This document shows, piece by piece, positions 51,700-60,464 of a DNA stretch of 64,000 nt; the stretch's first letter is position 1; each line of letters begins with the position of its first letter. The notes under the pieces are model-generated. The model was not told the origin of the DNA. It ran no database searches and saw only the letters and a program-made list of their open reading frames with translations. The stretch is taken from NCBI RefSeq assembly GCF_010998615.1, contig NZ_JAAEAH010000009.1, positions 98,696-162,695 of the forward strand, written 5' to 3'. Origin of the DNA: Myxococcus sp. CA023. GTDB lineage: Bacteria; Myxococcota; Myxococcia; Myxococcales; Myxococcaceae. A program made the translations under genes and the position numbers.

Positions 51700-52355
51700 C
51701 GGGCCTTCGGCTCTACAGCTACTGGCGCTCGTCCGCGTCCTGGCGGGTGCGCATCGGCCTGCACCTGAAGGGGCTGAAGTTCGACTACGTGCCGGTGCAC
51801 CTGGTGAAGGACGGCGGCGAGCAGAACAGCCCCGCGTACCGGGCGGTCAATCCCATGCGCACGCTGCCCACGCTGGAGTGGACGGAGGCGGATGGCTCGG
51901 TGCGCCGGTTGTCCCAGTCGCTGCCGGTGCTGGAGTACCTGGAGGAGCGCTTCCCGGCGCCCGCGCTGCTGCCCGCTGACGCGTTCCTCCGGGCGAAGGC
52001 TCGGATGCTGGCGGAGATGGTGAACTCCGGCATCCAGCCCCTGCAGAACCTGTCCGTGATGCAGCACATCAAGCAGGCGCTGAACGCGGACGACAAGGCG
52101 TGGTCGGCCTACTGGAACACGCGGGGCCTGGAGGCGTTGGAGGCGGCGGTGCAGTCCACGGTGGGGCGGTTCTGCGTCGGGGATGCGGTGTCGCTCGCGG
52201 ACGTGTGCCTGGTGCCGCAGCTCTACGGTGCGCGCCGCTTCGGCGTGGACCTGTCGCCGTACCCCACGCTGCTGCGCATTGAAGCCGAGTGCCAGGCGCT
52301 GCCCGCCTTCCAGGCCGCCCAGGCCGACCGGCAGCCGGACGCGGTTCCCGCCTGA
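51696..52355 (+). CDS. maiA: maleylacetoacetate isomerase (zeta-class GST)
   Basis: Isomerises maleylacetoacetate to fumarylacetoacetate, using glutathione. The 219-residue protein has the zeta-class active-site motif YWRSSASWRVRIGL (SSCxWRVRIAL in others, with Ala where Cys is common) and the NPMRTLPTL, SLPVLEYLEERFP glutathione-binding stretches. The C-terminal helical domain is full length. It is translationally coupled (ATGA) to the fumarylacetoacetate hydrolase gene and together they end tyrosine degradation. Confidence 0.91.
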   Translation: MTGLRLYSYWRSSASWRVRIGLHLKGLKFDYVPVHLVKDGGEQNSPAYRAVNPMRTLPTLEWTEADGSVRRLSQSLPVLEYLEERFPAPALLPADAFLRAKARMLAEMVNSGIQPLQNLSVMQHIKQALNADDKAWSAYWNTRGLEALEAAVQSTVGRFCVGDAVSLADVCLVPQLYGARRFGVDLSPYPTLLRIEAECQALPAFQAAQADRQPDAVPA

Positions 52356-52424
52356 GTCCGGTGTGGCGGCCGCGCCTGTCATGGGCGCGGTCGCCGTCAG
52401 CGCGCCTCGGGACACTCGATTCCC

Positions 52425-53636
52425 ATGCGTCCCTCCTCGTCCCCGCAGGGTGGCCTTCCGTCGTCTCCCGCTTCGCCGGTGGACCGCGCCACCGCGCTGC
52501 GGGAGCTGGCGGGGTTGTTCCTCCGGCTGGGGACGTTCGCCTTCGGCGGGCCGGCGGCCCACATCGCGATGATGGAGGACGAGGTGGTGCGCCGCCGCGG
52601 CTGGCTGTCGCGCGAGGAGTTCGTGGACCTGCTCGGCGCCACGAACCTGATTCCGGGGCCCAACTCCACGGAGCTGGCCATCCACATCGGCCATCGGCGC
52701 GCGGGCTGGCCCGGCCTGCTGGTGGCGGGCGCGTGCTTCATCCTCCCCGCCTTCTTCATGGTCGCGGCCATCGCCTGGGCGTACACGCGATTCGGCACGC
52801 TGCCGAAGGTGGACGCCGTGTTGCATGGCGTAAAGGCCGTCATCATCGCCGTGGTGGCCCAGGCGCTCTGGGGGCTGCTGCGCACCGTCGTGCGGACACC
52901 GCTGGCCGCCAGCGTGGGAGCGGCTGCAGTGGCGGCGGCTTTCATGGGCGTCAATGAGCTGCTCCTGCTGCTCCTGTCGGGGCTCGTCGTGCTCGCGTGG
53001 CGCGGCATGGAACGACAGCGGCAAGGCGCGCCTCGGGCGGGGGTGGCGCCGCTGTGGCCGTTGCTGCCCTTGGGTGCCGCCACCGCCACGGCCGCCGCCC
53101 CCTTCACCCTGCACGGCCTCTTCCTCTTCTTCGTCAAGGTGGGTTCGGTGCTGTACGGCAGCGGTTACGTGCTGCTGGCCTTCCTCCGCACCGGGCTGGT
53201 GGAGCGCTACGGTTGGCTGACCGAAGCCCAGTTGCTGGACGCGGTTGCGGTGGGGCAGGTGACGCCGGGGCCCGTGTTCACCACGGCCACCTTCATCGGC
53301 TACGTGATGGGCGGCCCATCAGGCGCGGTGGTGGCCACGGCGGGCATCTTCCTGCCCGCCTTCGTCTTCGTGGCGCTGAGTGGCCCGCTGGTGCCACGGC
53401 TGCGCCGCTCGTGGGTGGCCGGCGCTTTCCTGGACGGCGTCAACGTGGCGTCGCTCGCGCTGATGGCGGTGGTGACGTGGCAGTTGGGGCGGGCCGTGCT
53501 GGTCAGTCCCTTGCCGGTGGCACTGGCGGCCGTGGCCGCCGTGCTGCTCATCCGCTATCGCGTCAATTCCGCGTGGTTGGTGCTGGGCGGCGGCTGCGTG
53601 GGGGTTCTGGCCGCCGGGGGCCTTAGCGCGGGGTGA
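52425..53636 (+). CDS. chrA: chromate transporter, long (two-domain) CHR type
   Basis: A 403-residue membrane protein with two homologous halves, each with about five to six helices. The first half has the CHR marks FLRLGTFAFGGPAAHIAMME and TNLIPGPNSTELAIHIG; the second has FFVKVGSVLYGSGYVLLAF and AVGQVTPGPVFTTATFIGY. It probably exports chromate, giving resistance, though some CHR proteins carry other anions. It overlaps the convergent secreted-protein gene by 14 bases at its 3' end. Confidence 0.9.
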   Translation: MRPSSSPQGGLPSSPASPVDRATALRELAGLFLRLGTFAFGGPAAHIAMMEDEVVRRRGWLSREEFVDLLGATNLIPGPNSTELAIHIGHRRAGWPGLLVAGACFILPAFFMVAAIAWAYTRFGTLPKVDAVLHGVKAVIIAVVAQALWGLLRTVVRTPLAASVGAAAVAAAFMGVNELLLLLLSGLVVLAWRGMERQRQGAPRAGVAPLWPLLPLGAATATAAAPFTLHGLFLFFVKVGSVLYGSGYVLLAFLRTGLVERYGWLTEAQLLDAVAVGQVTPGPVFTTATFIGYVMGGPSGAVVATAGIFLPAFVFVALSGPLVPRLRRSWVAGAFLDGVNVASLALMAVVTWQLGRAVLVSPLPVALAAVAAVLLIRYRVNSAWLVLGGGCVGVLAAGGLSAG

Positions 53637-54108
53637 GCACGGCCTCGCAGGCGTGCACCTGCTCGTTGGCGAGGTTCGCATTGCGCGCGGTGCACTTCAG
53701 CCGAAGGACCTCGCCCTCGAGCAGGACTTCGCACGCGCGGTTGACCTCGACCGGTGTCCCGCTGTCCGTGTCGGCTGGCGGGGTTCCACCGTCGGTGTTC
53801 AAGTGGATGAAGACGTTCATATCCGCCAGGTACCAGTTGATGCCCTGGCGGAGGTCCACGGTGCCGTCGTAGACGTCCCCCGTCATGGGCAGGCCCGTTC
53901 GTTCCTCCACCTCCACGTCGAGGCGACAGGTGTCTTGGGGGGTGCTCACCTGGAGGATGCCCGGCGCTCCGCAGGTGTTGTGGCCCACGTCGAAGGTGAC
54001 GCTCTGGGCGGGCTGGTGGCAGCCCTTCCCTCCCGAGTCTGCGACGAGCAGCACCGCCGTGGTGGCGAGCGCGGCCGTGGCCGCGAGGTTCATCAGGATG
54101 ACTTTCAC
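53623..54108 (-). CDS. exported protein of unknown function
   Basis: A 161-residue protein with a signal peptide (MKVILMNLAATAALATTAVL). Six Cys are spread through a mostly beta domain (CHQPAQSVTFDVGHNTCG, and near the C-terminus LKCTARNANLA and VHACEAVL). A flexible TDGGTPPADTDSGT stretch sits in the middle. No family recognised. It is the last gene of a three-gene unit, overlapping the membrane-protein gene upstream by ATGA. Confidence 0.72.
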   Translation of the reverse strand: MKVILMNLAATAALATTAVLLVADSGGKGCHQPAQSVTFDVGHNTCGAPGILQVSTPQDTCRLDVEVEERTGLPMTGDVYDGTVDLRQGINWYLADMNVFIHLNTDGGTPPADTDSGTPVEVNRACEVLLEGEVLRLKCTARNANLANEQVHACEAVLTPR

Positions 54109-54563
54109 GCGTTGACTCCAGTGGAGGGTGAGGCAGGGAGGGACGACGGTTCGCGGGCGGCTGCGCGGCTGTAGCGCACCGCCGCCCAGACAAGCGGCAA
54201 CGTGACGAGGTCGGTGGGGTCGGCCCAGGCCCGGAAGCTCCGGATGCCGAGCGGCACGCCCAGGGGCCGCAGCAGCTCACAGAAGAGGTCCGCGGCGGGC
54301 TGGGAGATTTTGAGCGCGGTGTAGAGGCATGCGGTGAAGGCCGCGCCCACGGCCACCCTGCGGGCCCTGGGCCAGCGCGTCACCAGCGCCAGCAGCGCGG
54401 ACACGTAGAGCGGCAGGAAGAAGCAGATGGCGACGTCGGACAGCTTGCCGGTGAGGGCGTTGTGGAAGGCGGGCTTGAGCCAGCGGTCATTCACCGCCAT
54501 CAGCGCCACCGCGAACAGGGGCAGCGGCGCGAGGAACTCCGGCATCGCGGGCAGGCGCTTCAT
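54105..54563 (-). CDS. small membrane protein of unknown function
   Basis: A 152-residue protein with four probable membrane helices, e.g. FLAPLPLFAVALMAVNDRWL, IC-FFLPLYVSALLALVTRWP and DLVTLPLVWAAVRYSR. It has no recognised family. It lies between the spermidine-synthase-like gene (overlap by ATGA upstream) and the exported-protein gene (ATGA downstream), so the three are co-translated. It may anchor or modify the same pathway. Confidence 0.7.
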   Translation of the reverse strand: MKRLPAMPEFLAPLPLFAVALMAVNDRWLKPAFHNALTGKLSDVAICFFLPLYVSALLALVTRWPRARRVAVGAAFTACLYTALKISQPAADLFCELLRPLGVPLGIRSFRAWADPTDLVTLPLVWAAVRYSRAAAREPSSLPASPSTGVNA

Positions 54564-56056
54564 TGGAGCCTCTTCCCGCTCGAAAGGGCCCGCAGGAGGA
54601 TGGCGTCCGTGAGCAGCTCCACCGGGGCCTGGTCGTCCGTCAGCGGCTCGCCCGCGGGCACCGGCTTCAGCTCTCCGGCCACGCGCTCCGCCAGCGGGCG
54701 CAGCGAGGTGGGAAGGGACGGCGTGCGTTCCGCGAGCCGCTCCGCGAGCCCTGGGGCTCCGGCGAAGAGCAGCGTGTTGCTGTGGTTGCGCGCGTCGGCA
54801 GCCTTCACCTCCGGGAAGACGGTGGCCAGCGTGGCGCCCACGGCCTCCACCACCGCGCGCTCCTGCGCGTAGCGCCCCACGTTGAAGCAGGCCACGCCAC
54901 CGGGCTTCAGGCGCGTGGCCACGGCGGCGGCGAACTCACGCGTCGTCAGGTGGAAGGGGACGTAGGGGAAGCGGAACGCGTCGACCAGGATGACGTCGTA
55001 CTGGCGGGTGTCGCTCGCGAGGAAGGCGCGCGCGTCTCCGACGTGGACTTCCACCTCGGAGGGCAGGTCGAAGTGCGCACGGCCCAGCCGCACCACCTCC
55101 GCGTCCAGCTCCACGCCCACCACCTCCACGCCGGGGTACGTCTCCCGCAGGCCCCTGGCGCTCGTGCCCGCGCCCAGGCCCAGGATGAGCACCCGGGGTG
55201 CTCGTGGCGCTGTCTGCGCCATGGCGGGGACCAGCAGGTAGTGCCCGAAGACTTCTCCGCGCACAGGCAGGCCAGGCCGGTGGACGCTCTGCACCGCGTA
55301 GCCCTCATCGAAGACGAGCGAGCGGGTGCCGTGTTCGTCCTTCACCACCTGGATGAAGGCATAGGGGGACTCGGCCACGTCCACGGCCTTGGGGTCGCGG
55401 GGCAGGGCGTGGACACCCAGGGCCAGCGCCACCACGGGCACGCCCACGGCGGGCAGTCGCCACCGCCACCTCAGGTGCCAGGAGGCCGTGAGCCCCAGCA
55501 CCGCCGCGAAGAGCGCCATGGTGCGCGCGGTGCCCAGCAGCGGCAGCACGACGAAGGCCGCCAGCAGCGTTCCGGTGATGCTGCCCACCGTGGATGCGGA
55601 AGACAGCCGTCCGGCATGCGTGCCCGCTGACTCCACTCCCACCAGTCCCACGCGCAGCACGTACGGCCCCACCGCGCCCAGCACCAGCAGGGGCGGCATC
55701 GCCACCATCATCAGCAATGCCACGCGGCCCAGCCCCTCCATGGGGCGTCCCCCCAGCACCGCGGCCGTGGCGCCGGGCAGCAGCGCCCGCGCGAGGAAGG
55801 GCAACATGGCCAGGGCGAGCGCGGAGAGGCAGAGCGCGCTCAGCAGCAGTGTCAGGCGCCCCGAGCGGTCCGCCACGCGGCCTCCCAGATGCGCGCCCAG
55901 CGCGAGCCCACCCAGGACCAGGGAGATGAGCGCGGCCCAGACGGGCGTGCTGCTGCCGAAATAGGGCGCCATCAGTCGTGACGCCGCCATCTCCGACGCC
56001 ATGACGGTCGCGCCAGTGATGAAGGACAGCCATGTCAGCGAAGACGTGGATCGCAT
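54560..56056 (-). CDS. membrane spermidine-synthase-like methyltransferase-fold protein
   Basis: A 498-residue protein. Residues 1-210 have seven or more membrane helices of MFS-like appearance (GATVMASEMAASRLMAPYFG, then LISLVLGGLALGAHLGGRVA). Residues 220-498 form a spermidine-synthase/Rossmann methyltransferase fold: LILGLGAGTSARGL, VGVELDAEVVRLG, GDARAFL and VILVDAF. Fused proteins of this type are widespread, but none has proven polyamine activity in bacteria. The two overlapping downstream genes suggest a larger unit. Its start is at 56056 (MRSTSSLTWLSF). Confidence 0.87.
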   Translation of the reverse strand: MRSTSSLTWLSFITGATVMASEMAASRLMAPYFGSSTPVWAALISLVLGGLALGAHLGGRVADRSGRLTLLLSALCLSALALAMLPFLARALLPGATAAVLGGRPMEGLGRVALLMMVAMPPLLVLGAVGPYVLRVGLVGVESAGTHAGRLSSASTVGSITGTLLAAFVVLPLLGTARTMALFAAVLGLTASWHLRWRWRLPAVGVPVVALALGVHALPRDPKAVDVAESPYAFIQVVKDEHGTRSLVFDEGYAVQSVHRPGLPVRGEVFGHYLLVPAMAQTAPRAPRVLILGLGAGTSARGLRETYPGVEVVGVELDAEVVRLGRAHFDLPSEVEVHVGDARAFLASDTRQYDVILVDAFRFPYVPFHLTTREFAAAVATRLKPGGVACFNVGRYAQERAVVEAVGATLATVFPEVKAADARNHSNTLLFAGAPGLAERLAERTPSLPTSLRPLAERVAGELKPVPAGEPLTDDQAPVELLTDAILLRALSSGKRLQ

Positions 56057-56167
56057 GCTCGGACGCTTGCTTCAGCAAGGTCCGTTCCAGCGCGAAGTCC
56101 TCGAAATCATTGATGGGGAGGGACAGCGACGGCAGGGGCACCGCGACAGGCGTGCCAGGGGGGCGTG

Positions 56168-56992
56168 CTATCGGGCGGCGACGCCCCGGCGTTTCCGGGC
56201 GGCGACGACCGTCAGCAGCAGCACCACCAGGGGGACGCCCAGCACCAGCGGCCACAGCCAGAGCGGCTCGCCGCCGTGGATGACGGCGCGGAACTCGCGG
56301 CCCTCGGCGGGTGCATCCATCAGCTCCGCGAGGTTGAGCTTCCACTCCACGGTGTCCTTCTGCTCGTTCACCGTGCCGTTCGTCTCGCCGATGCCAGGGC
56401 CGTGGATGCGGAGGGTGAAGCGGTTGTTGACGAGCATGGCCTTCACCATGCCCTTCGCGAGCTCCTGAGCGGCCTGTTCCGCGGCGTCGTCACCGATGCC
56501 GACCGGCGTGGCGAAGGCCTTCTCCGGGTTGAAGCGCTGGGTGTAGATGTAGTCCCCGCCCTGGCGCTCGATGCGGAAGTCCCACGCATCCTTCGGCGAC
56601 GACGGTTGGCCCTGGGTGTGCTGCTCGGCGGCGCGGCGGTAGAGCTCCGGGAGCCGGGTGACGTCCTTCACCGTCACGTCGTAGACGAGATGGACCTGGC
56701 CGTCCTTCTCGTAGTCCCGGAGCATCACCTGGGAGACTTCCGGGTCCTGGCGCAGCGCCTGCTCCGCCTCGCGCGCCTTCGCGAGCAACGCTTCCTTGGC
56801 CTCCGTCGCGCCGCCCAGCCGCGCCAGCGCCGTCAGTGACTTGGGCATCCCCATGTCCACGACCAGGCGCGCCGAACCTCCTGGCTCAATCCAGAGGTCC
56901 TGCTCGACGTTGAAGCAGCCCGTCAGGAAGAGGGACAGCGCCGTGAGCAGTAGCGCGGGCCGAAGCAGGGTGCTCGGTGAGCCAGGGAACAT
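56168..56992 (-). CDS. LppM-like lipoprotein with C-terminal membrane helix
   Basis: A 274-residue lipoprotein (signal TALSLFLTGC, residue 26). The mature protein starts FNVEQDLWIEPGGSARLVVD, the usual LppM-domain opening, and contains long alternating strands and an amphipathic helix. A membrane helix lies at the C-terminus (LWLWPLVLGVPLVVLLLTVV), followed by a basic tail, so it spans or anchors twice. In mycobacteria LppM proteins affect phagosome handling; the role in this organism is unknown. It lies 25 bases upstream of no further gene on the same strand apart from ygfZ, which precedes it. Confidence 0.75.
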   Translation of the reverse strand: MFPGSPSTLLRPALLLTALSLFLTGCFNVEQDLWIEPGGSARLVVDMGMPKSLTALARLGGATEAKEALLAKAREAEQALRQDPEVSQVMLRDYEKDGQVHLVYDVTVKDVTRLPELYRRAAEQHTQGQPSSPKDAWDFRIERQGGDYIYTQRFNPEKAFATPVGIGDDAAEQAAQELAKGMVKAMLVNNRFTLRIHGPGIGETNGTVNEQKDTVEWKLNLAELMDAPAEGREFRAVIHGGEPLWLWPLVLGVPLVVLLLTVVAARKRRGVAAR

Positions 56993-57017
56993 GGCTCACC
57001 AGTATGCTGGGACTGTT

Positions 57018-58088
57018 TCACGCGGAGAAGGGGAGGGACGCCACCTTCACCGTGGCGGGGCCCGCCGCCAGCGTCAGCTCGGTGCCCGGCTCCAGCGAGT
57101 CCCGGTGCACGTAGCCCAGGGCCACCCGCTGCCCAGCGACAGGCGACTGCACCACGCTGGTCAGCCAGCCCACCTTCTTCTCCCCGCGCCGCAGCTCGGT
57201 GCCAGGGGCCACGTCCGCGTCGCCCAGCAACAGCCCCGTCAGCTTGCGGTTCATGTGGCCGCGGAAGGTGGCTCGGGCGATGACCTCCTGCCCGATGTAG
57301 CAACCCTTGTTGTAGGAGATGGCGTTCGCCAGGTTGGCTTCCAGCGGAATGGTGGTGTCCACCATGTCCTGGCCGTACCGGGGGACGCCGGCCTCCACTC
57401 GGAGCAGCTCCAGGGCTTCGAAGCCCAGGGGCTTCAGTCCGTGAGCGGCGCCCGCGTCGGACAGGGCCCGCCAGGCGTCCTCCAGGCCGGCGCGCGGCAC
57501 CCACACGTCGACCCCATGGGGCTCGATGGCGGTGCTCCCCAGCAGCCACACCTCATGGCCCGCCAGCGTGGCCGTGCGGGCGGCATGGTGCGACAGCGGC
57601 GCATGGGGGCTGCCCAGGGCGGCCGACAGGACGTCTGCCGTCAGGGGCCCGAGCAGCCGGAGCAGGGCCAGCTCCCCCGTGGCCTCGTGGAGCTCGGCGT
57701 CCTCGGAAATGAGGTATTTATCCAGGAACTCCCGCACCTTGGTGCCGGTGCCGGGCTCCAAATCCAGGAGGAGGTCTGGCTCCCGCTTGAGGATGCGGGC
57801 ATCCGCCACCATGGCCCCCTTGACGGTAACCATGGCGGCATAGGCCGCGGTGCCCACTGGCAGGTTGTTCACCTCCTGGGTGACCATCCCGTGTAGGTAA
57901 GAGGCCCGGTCTTCCCCAGTGATTCGGAGGGTTTCGCGGTAGGAGGCATCATGGAGGGCCACGGACGCCTTCGCCGCCCGGTACTCTCCCTCCGAGTCTC
58001 CATACCCGGCCACGGTTTCCCGGCCGCCCACTGCGCCGAAGCGGGCGCCCGCCTTCTCGTGAAGAAAATGCAGAGACAGCGGTTCCAT
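57018..58088 (-). CDS. ygfZ: YgfZ/GcvT-fold folate-binding protein
   Basis: A 356-residue protein of the YgfZ family, which uses folate in repair or assembly of iron-sulfur enzymes. The signature NKGCYIGQEVIAR (KGCYxGQE, with the active Cys) lies near residue 262, with LHGMVTQEVNNLP and RKLTGLLL typical of the GcvT-like fold. I placed the start at 58088 (MEPLSLHFLHEK), because upstream sequence is unlike YgfZ. It is divergent from the cupin gene by 38 bases. Confidence 0.9.
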   Translation of the reverse strand: MEPLSLHFLHEKAGARFGAVGGRETVAGYGDSEGEYRAAKASVALHDASYRETLRITGEDRASYLHGMVTQEVNNLPVGTAAYAAMVTVKGAMVADARILKREPDLLLDLEPGTGTKVREFLDKYLISEDAELHEATGELALLRLLGPLTADVLSAALGSPHAPLSHHAARTATLAGHEVWLLGSTAIEPHGVDVWVPRAGLEDAWRALSDAGAAHGLKPLGFEALELLRVEAGVPRYGQDMVDTTIPLEANLANAISYNKGCYIGQEVIARATFRGHMNRKLTGLLLGDADVAPGTELRRGEKKVGWLTSVVQSPVAGQRVALGYVHRDSLEPGTELTLAAGPATVKVASLPFSA

Positions 58089-58126
58089 GTCCGTCGCTAT
58101 ATAGAGGCGAAGGAGCGAATGCCACG

Positions 58127-58453
58127 ATGGATGTGAAGCACCTGTCGTCCTTCCAGGACTTCTCACCGGAGAAGCTCCTGAAGCACAATGTCTTCCAGTC
58201 CGGCCGTTTCTTCCTGGACGTGTACTGCCTCCTGCCGGGACAGGCCCAGAAGCCCCACCGCCATGCCACGTCGGACAAGGTGTATGTCGTCCTCGACGGG
58301 CGCTGCCGCTTTCGCGTGGGCGCCGAAGAGGAAGTCCACGGCCCTGGCGCCGCCATTTTCGCCCCCGCGGGCGCCGAACACGGCGTCGCCAACGACGGCC
58401 CCGATGCCGCCCGCCTCCTTGTTCTGATGTCCCCGCCCCCGGAGCATGCATGA
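58127..58453 (+). CDS. small cupin-domain protein
   Basis: A 108-residue single cupin. The two metal-binding motifs are visible: PHRHATSDKVYVVLDGRCRF (motif 1, with HRH and the Lys/Glu position) and GAAIFAPAGAEHGVAN (motif 2, with His). The fold binds a metal, but the substrate is unknown. It overlaps the VKOR-DsbA gene by four bases (ATGA), so the two are co-translated and may share a redox or envelope role. Confidence 0.87.
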   Translation: MDVKHLSSFQDFSPEKLLKHNVFQSGRFFLDVYCLLPGQAQKPHRHATSDKVYVVLDGRCRFRVGAEEEVHGPGAAIFAPAGAEHGVANDGPDAARLLVLMSPPPEHA

Positions 58454-59868
58454 GCTCGACGTCTTCCCCTTCGCCCACTCCCGTGGCGACTCGTGGCGCG
58501 CTGGCGCTGCTGGTCCTGGGCCTCGCGGAGAGTGGCCTGTCCATCTTCCAGTGGATGCAGTTGCTCACCCTGCGCGGTGGCGGCTCCACCGTGTGCGGCG
58601 TCTCCGACACGGTGAACTGCGAGACGGTGTGGAACTCCGCCTTCGCCAGCCGCGTGCATGACCTGGTGGGCCTGCCCGTGGCGGCCCTGGGCCTCGTGTG
58701 GGGTCTGGTTGCGGTGGGCCTGTCCGCGCTGTTCCTGGCGTGGGCTCGCTCGGGCCGTCCGGTGCGTCCGGCGGCCAACGGGCTGCGGCTGGTGGCCGCC
58801 GCGGGCCTGGTGTCCGTGGTTGTCTTCGCCGTGGCCAGCGCGCAGTCGGGCGCGCTGTGCCCCACGTGTCTGGCGACCTATGCGCTGGTGGTGGCCTTCG
58901 CGGGTGTGGCCTGGAAGGGCCTGCCCGGACCGCTGCTGCCCGGCGCGGGCGAGTGGGGCGCCACGCTGAAGTGGACGGCGGGTGTCACTGTCGCGGTCTT
59001 CCTGGCGACGCTGCTGCCCGGCGGGGCAACGCCCAAGGCGTCTGAGGCGTCCGGTGCCGCGCTGTTGCCGCCCGCGCCGCAGGTGGCCAGCACGCCGATG
59101 TCGGGCGTGACGCCGCAGACGCCGCCGCCTCCGCCCGCGTCGCTGGAGGAGTTCCTGCGCTCGCTGCCGCCGCAGCACCAGCAGTTCATCGCGGACGCGC
59201 TGGCCGCGTACCGCAGTGGGACGCCGCAGCCCGCCGCGTCGCCCGCGCGCCACCGCTACGGTCCGGTGGATGCGCCGGTGAAGATTGTCGAGTGGACGGA
59301 CAGCAAGTGCCCCCACTGCAAGATGCTGGTGGAGGAGCTGTCCGCGCTGAAGAAGCGGGTTCCCGAAGGGAAGATGTCGCTGGAGGCTCGCCAGTTCCCG
59401 CTGGATGGCGCGTGCAACCCGGCGATTCCGCGCCGGGGCCCGGATGCGCCCAGCGTGCGCTGTGTGGCGGCGCGTGCGCAGATCTGCCTGGAGGGCGCGC
59501 CGGACTACTGGGAGCTGCGTGAGAAGATGTTTGCCGCGCAGGCCGTGTTGGACACGGAGCGGGCGGTGGAGATCGCGTCCTCCGGCTCGGTGCCGCGCTC
59601 GCAGCTGGAGGTGTGCATGAACAGCCCGGCCACGGCGGCGAAGATTCAGGAGGACTCCCGCTACGCCATGCGCCACCACATCCAGGGCACGCCGCTGGTG
59701 CTGGTGAACGGCCGCGAGACGGCGCCCTCCGCGCCGTTCCTCTACGCGCTGGTGATGGCGGACGGGAACCCGAGCGCCCCTGGCTTCGACGTGCTGCCTC
59801 CGCCGCGCCCGCGCCCGGCCGGTGGCCATGGCCACGGCCACGACGACCACGCGGGCCACAACCACTGA
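58450..59868 (+). CDS. VKOR-thioredoxin/DsbA fusion protein, disulfide-forming
   Basis: A 472-residue membrane protein joining two enzymes of disulfide formation. The N-terminal half is VKOR with four or five membrane helices, a loop with CGVSDTVNCETVW and the active CxxC CPTC near residue 138. It re-oxidises via quinone. A Pro/Ala linker follows, then a DsbA/thioredoxin domain with CPHC near residue 288 and a cis-Pro in GTPLVLV. The tail is His-rich (GHGHGHDDHAGHNH), a probable metal-binding end. The fusion lets one protein both accept electrons and oxidise exported proteins. It is coupled to the cupin gene upstream. Confidence 0.9.
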   Translation: MSSTSSPSPTPVATRGALALLVLGLAESGLSIFQWMQLLTLRGGGSTVCGVSDTVNCETVWNSAFASRVHDLVGLPVAALGLVWGLVAVGLSALFLAWARSGRPVRPAANGLRLVAAAGLVSVVVFAVASAQSGALCPTCLATYALVVAFAGVAWKGLPGPLLPGAGEWGATLKWTAGVTVAVFLATLLPGGATPKASEASGAALLPPAPQVASTPMSGVTPQTPPPPPASLEEFLRSLPPQHQQFIADALAAYRSGTPQPAASPARHRYGPVDAPVKIVEWTDSKCPHCKMLVEELSALKKRVPEGKMSLEARQFPLDGACNPAIPRRGPDAPSVRCVAARAQICLEGAPDYWELREKMFAAQAVLDTERAVEIASSGSVPRSQLEVCMNSPATAAKIQEDSRYAMRHHIQGTPLVLVNGRETAPSAPFLYALVMADGNPSAPGFDVLPPPRPRPAGGHGHGHDDHAGHNH

Positions 59869-59886
59869 GGACGCGGCACCCGCACC

Positions 59887-60276
59887 ATGGGCAAGCGCGA
59901 CAAGAAGGGTGAGCCGCCGGTGGCACCGGCGGCTCCTTTCAACAATCCGTTCGCCGCGCTCGCGGTGCAGCGGGAGGCCTTGCCCCAGGCTCCCGCCGCG
60001 CCCGTGGCTCAGGCGCCTGTGAAGGCCGAACCCAAGGGCCCCGCGCGCGCGGTGGTTCGCATGGAGCGCAAGGGCCGTGGCGGCAAGGAAGTCACGGTGG
60101 TGGAGCACCTGGAGCTGCCCGTGGCTCAGCGCGAGGTGTGGCTCAAGGCGCTGAAGAACTCGCTCGGCTGCGGCGGCGTGGTGGAGGACGACACGCTGGT
60201 GCTCCAGGGCGACCAGCGTGAGCGGTTGCCCGCGCTGCTCGAGGCGCGGGGCGTGCGGAAGGTCACGGTCGGCTGA
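59887..60276 (+). CDS. SUI1/eIF1-like translation factor (YciH family)
   Basis: A 129-residue protein. Residues 1-50 are Pro/Ala-rich and probably disordered; residues 55-129 form the SUI1/YciH fold: VVRMERKGRGGKEVTVVEHL, then LKNSLGCGGVVEDDTLVLQG, ending RKVTVG. In E. coli YciH affects start-site choice under stress. It begins 18 bases after the VKOR fusion, so it may share its transcript. Confidence 0.87.
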   Translation: MGKRDKKGEPPVAPAAPFNNPFAALAVQREALPQAPAAPVAQAPVKAEPKGPARAVVRMERKGRGGKEVTVVEHLELPVAQREVWLKALKNSLGCGGVVEDDTLVLQGDQRERLPALLEARGVRKVTVG

Positions 60277-60450
60277 CGCGCTGGGCGTCGGGCTTTGCTC
60301 GCGGAGGGCGAGGCCTGGTGTTCTCCACCAGGAACTGGCCCACCACGCTCCGGCCATGTCAGGTGACAAAGCGGGTACGGCGAAGGTCGAAGCGTGTGTC
60401 GCTTTCGCTGTGCGTCTGGCGCATGTTCGCTCTGTGTGTTGAACCGCGTC

Positions 60451-60456
60451 TATAAT
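60451..60456 (+). promoter_or_regulatory. perfect -10 box TATAAT directly before a lipoprotein gene
   Basis: The sequence TATAAT is eight bases upstream of the ATG at 60465. A transcript starting at the usual distance would begin at or within about two bases of the ATG, i.e. leaderless. No good -35 box is seen at 17 bases spacing (CGCTCT), so the activity is uncertain. Confidence 0.4.
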
Positions 60457-60464
60457 TTGTGCCG

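Noticed and set aside
57949..60369. An 806-codon minus-strand open frame covering the cupin, VKOR-DsbA and SUI1 genes
   Set aside because: The sequence is Arg/His-rich and repetitive with no fold; three well-supported genes lie on the other strand.
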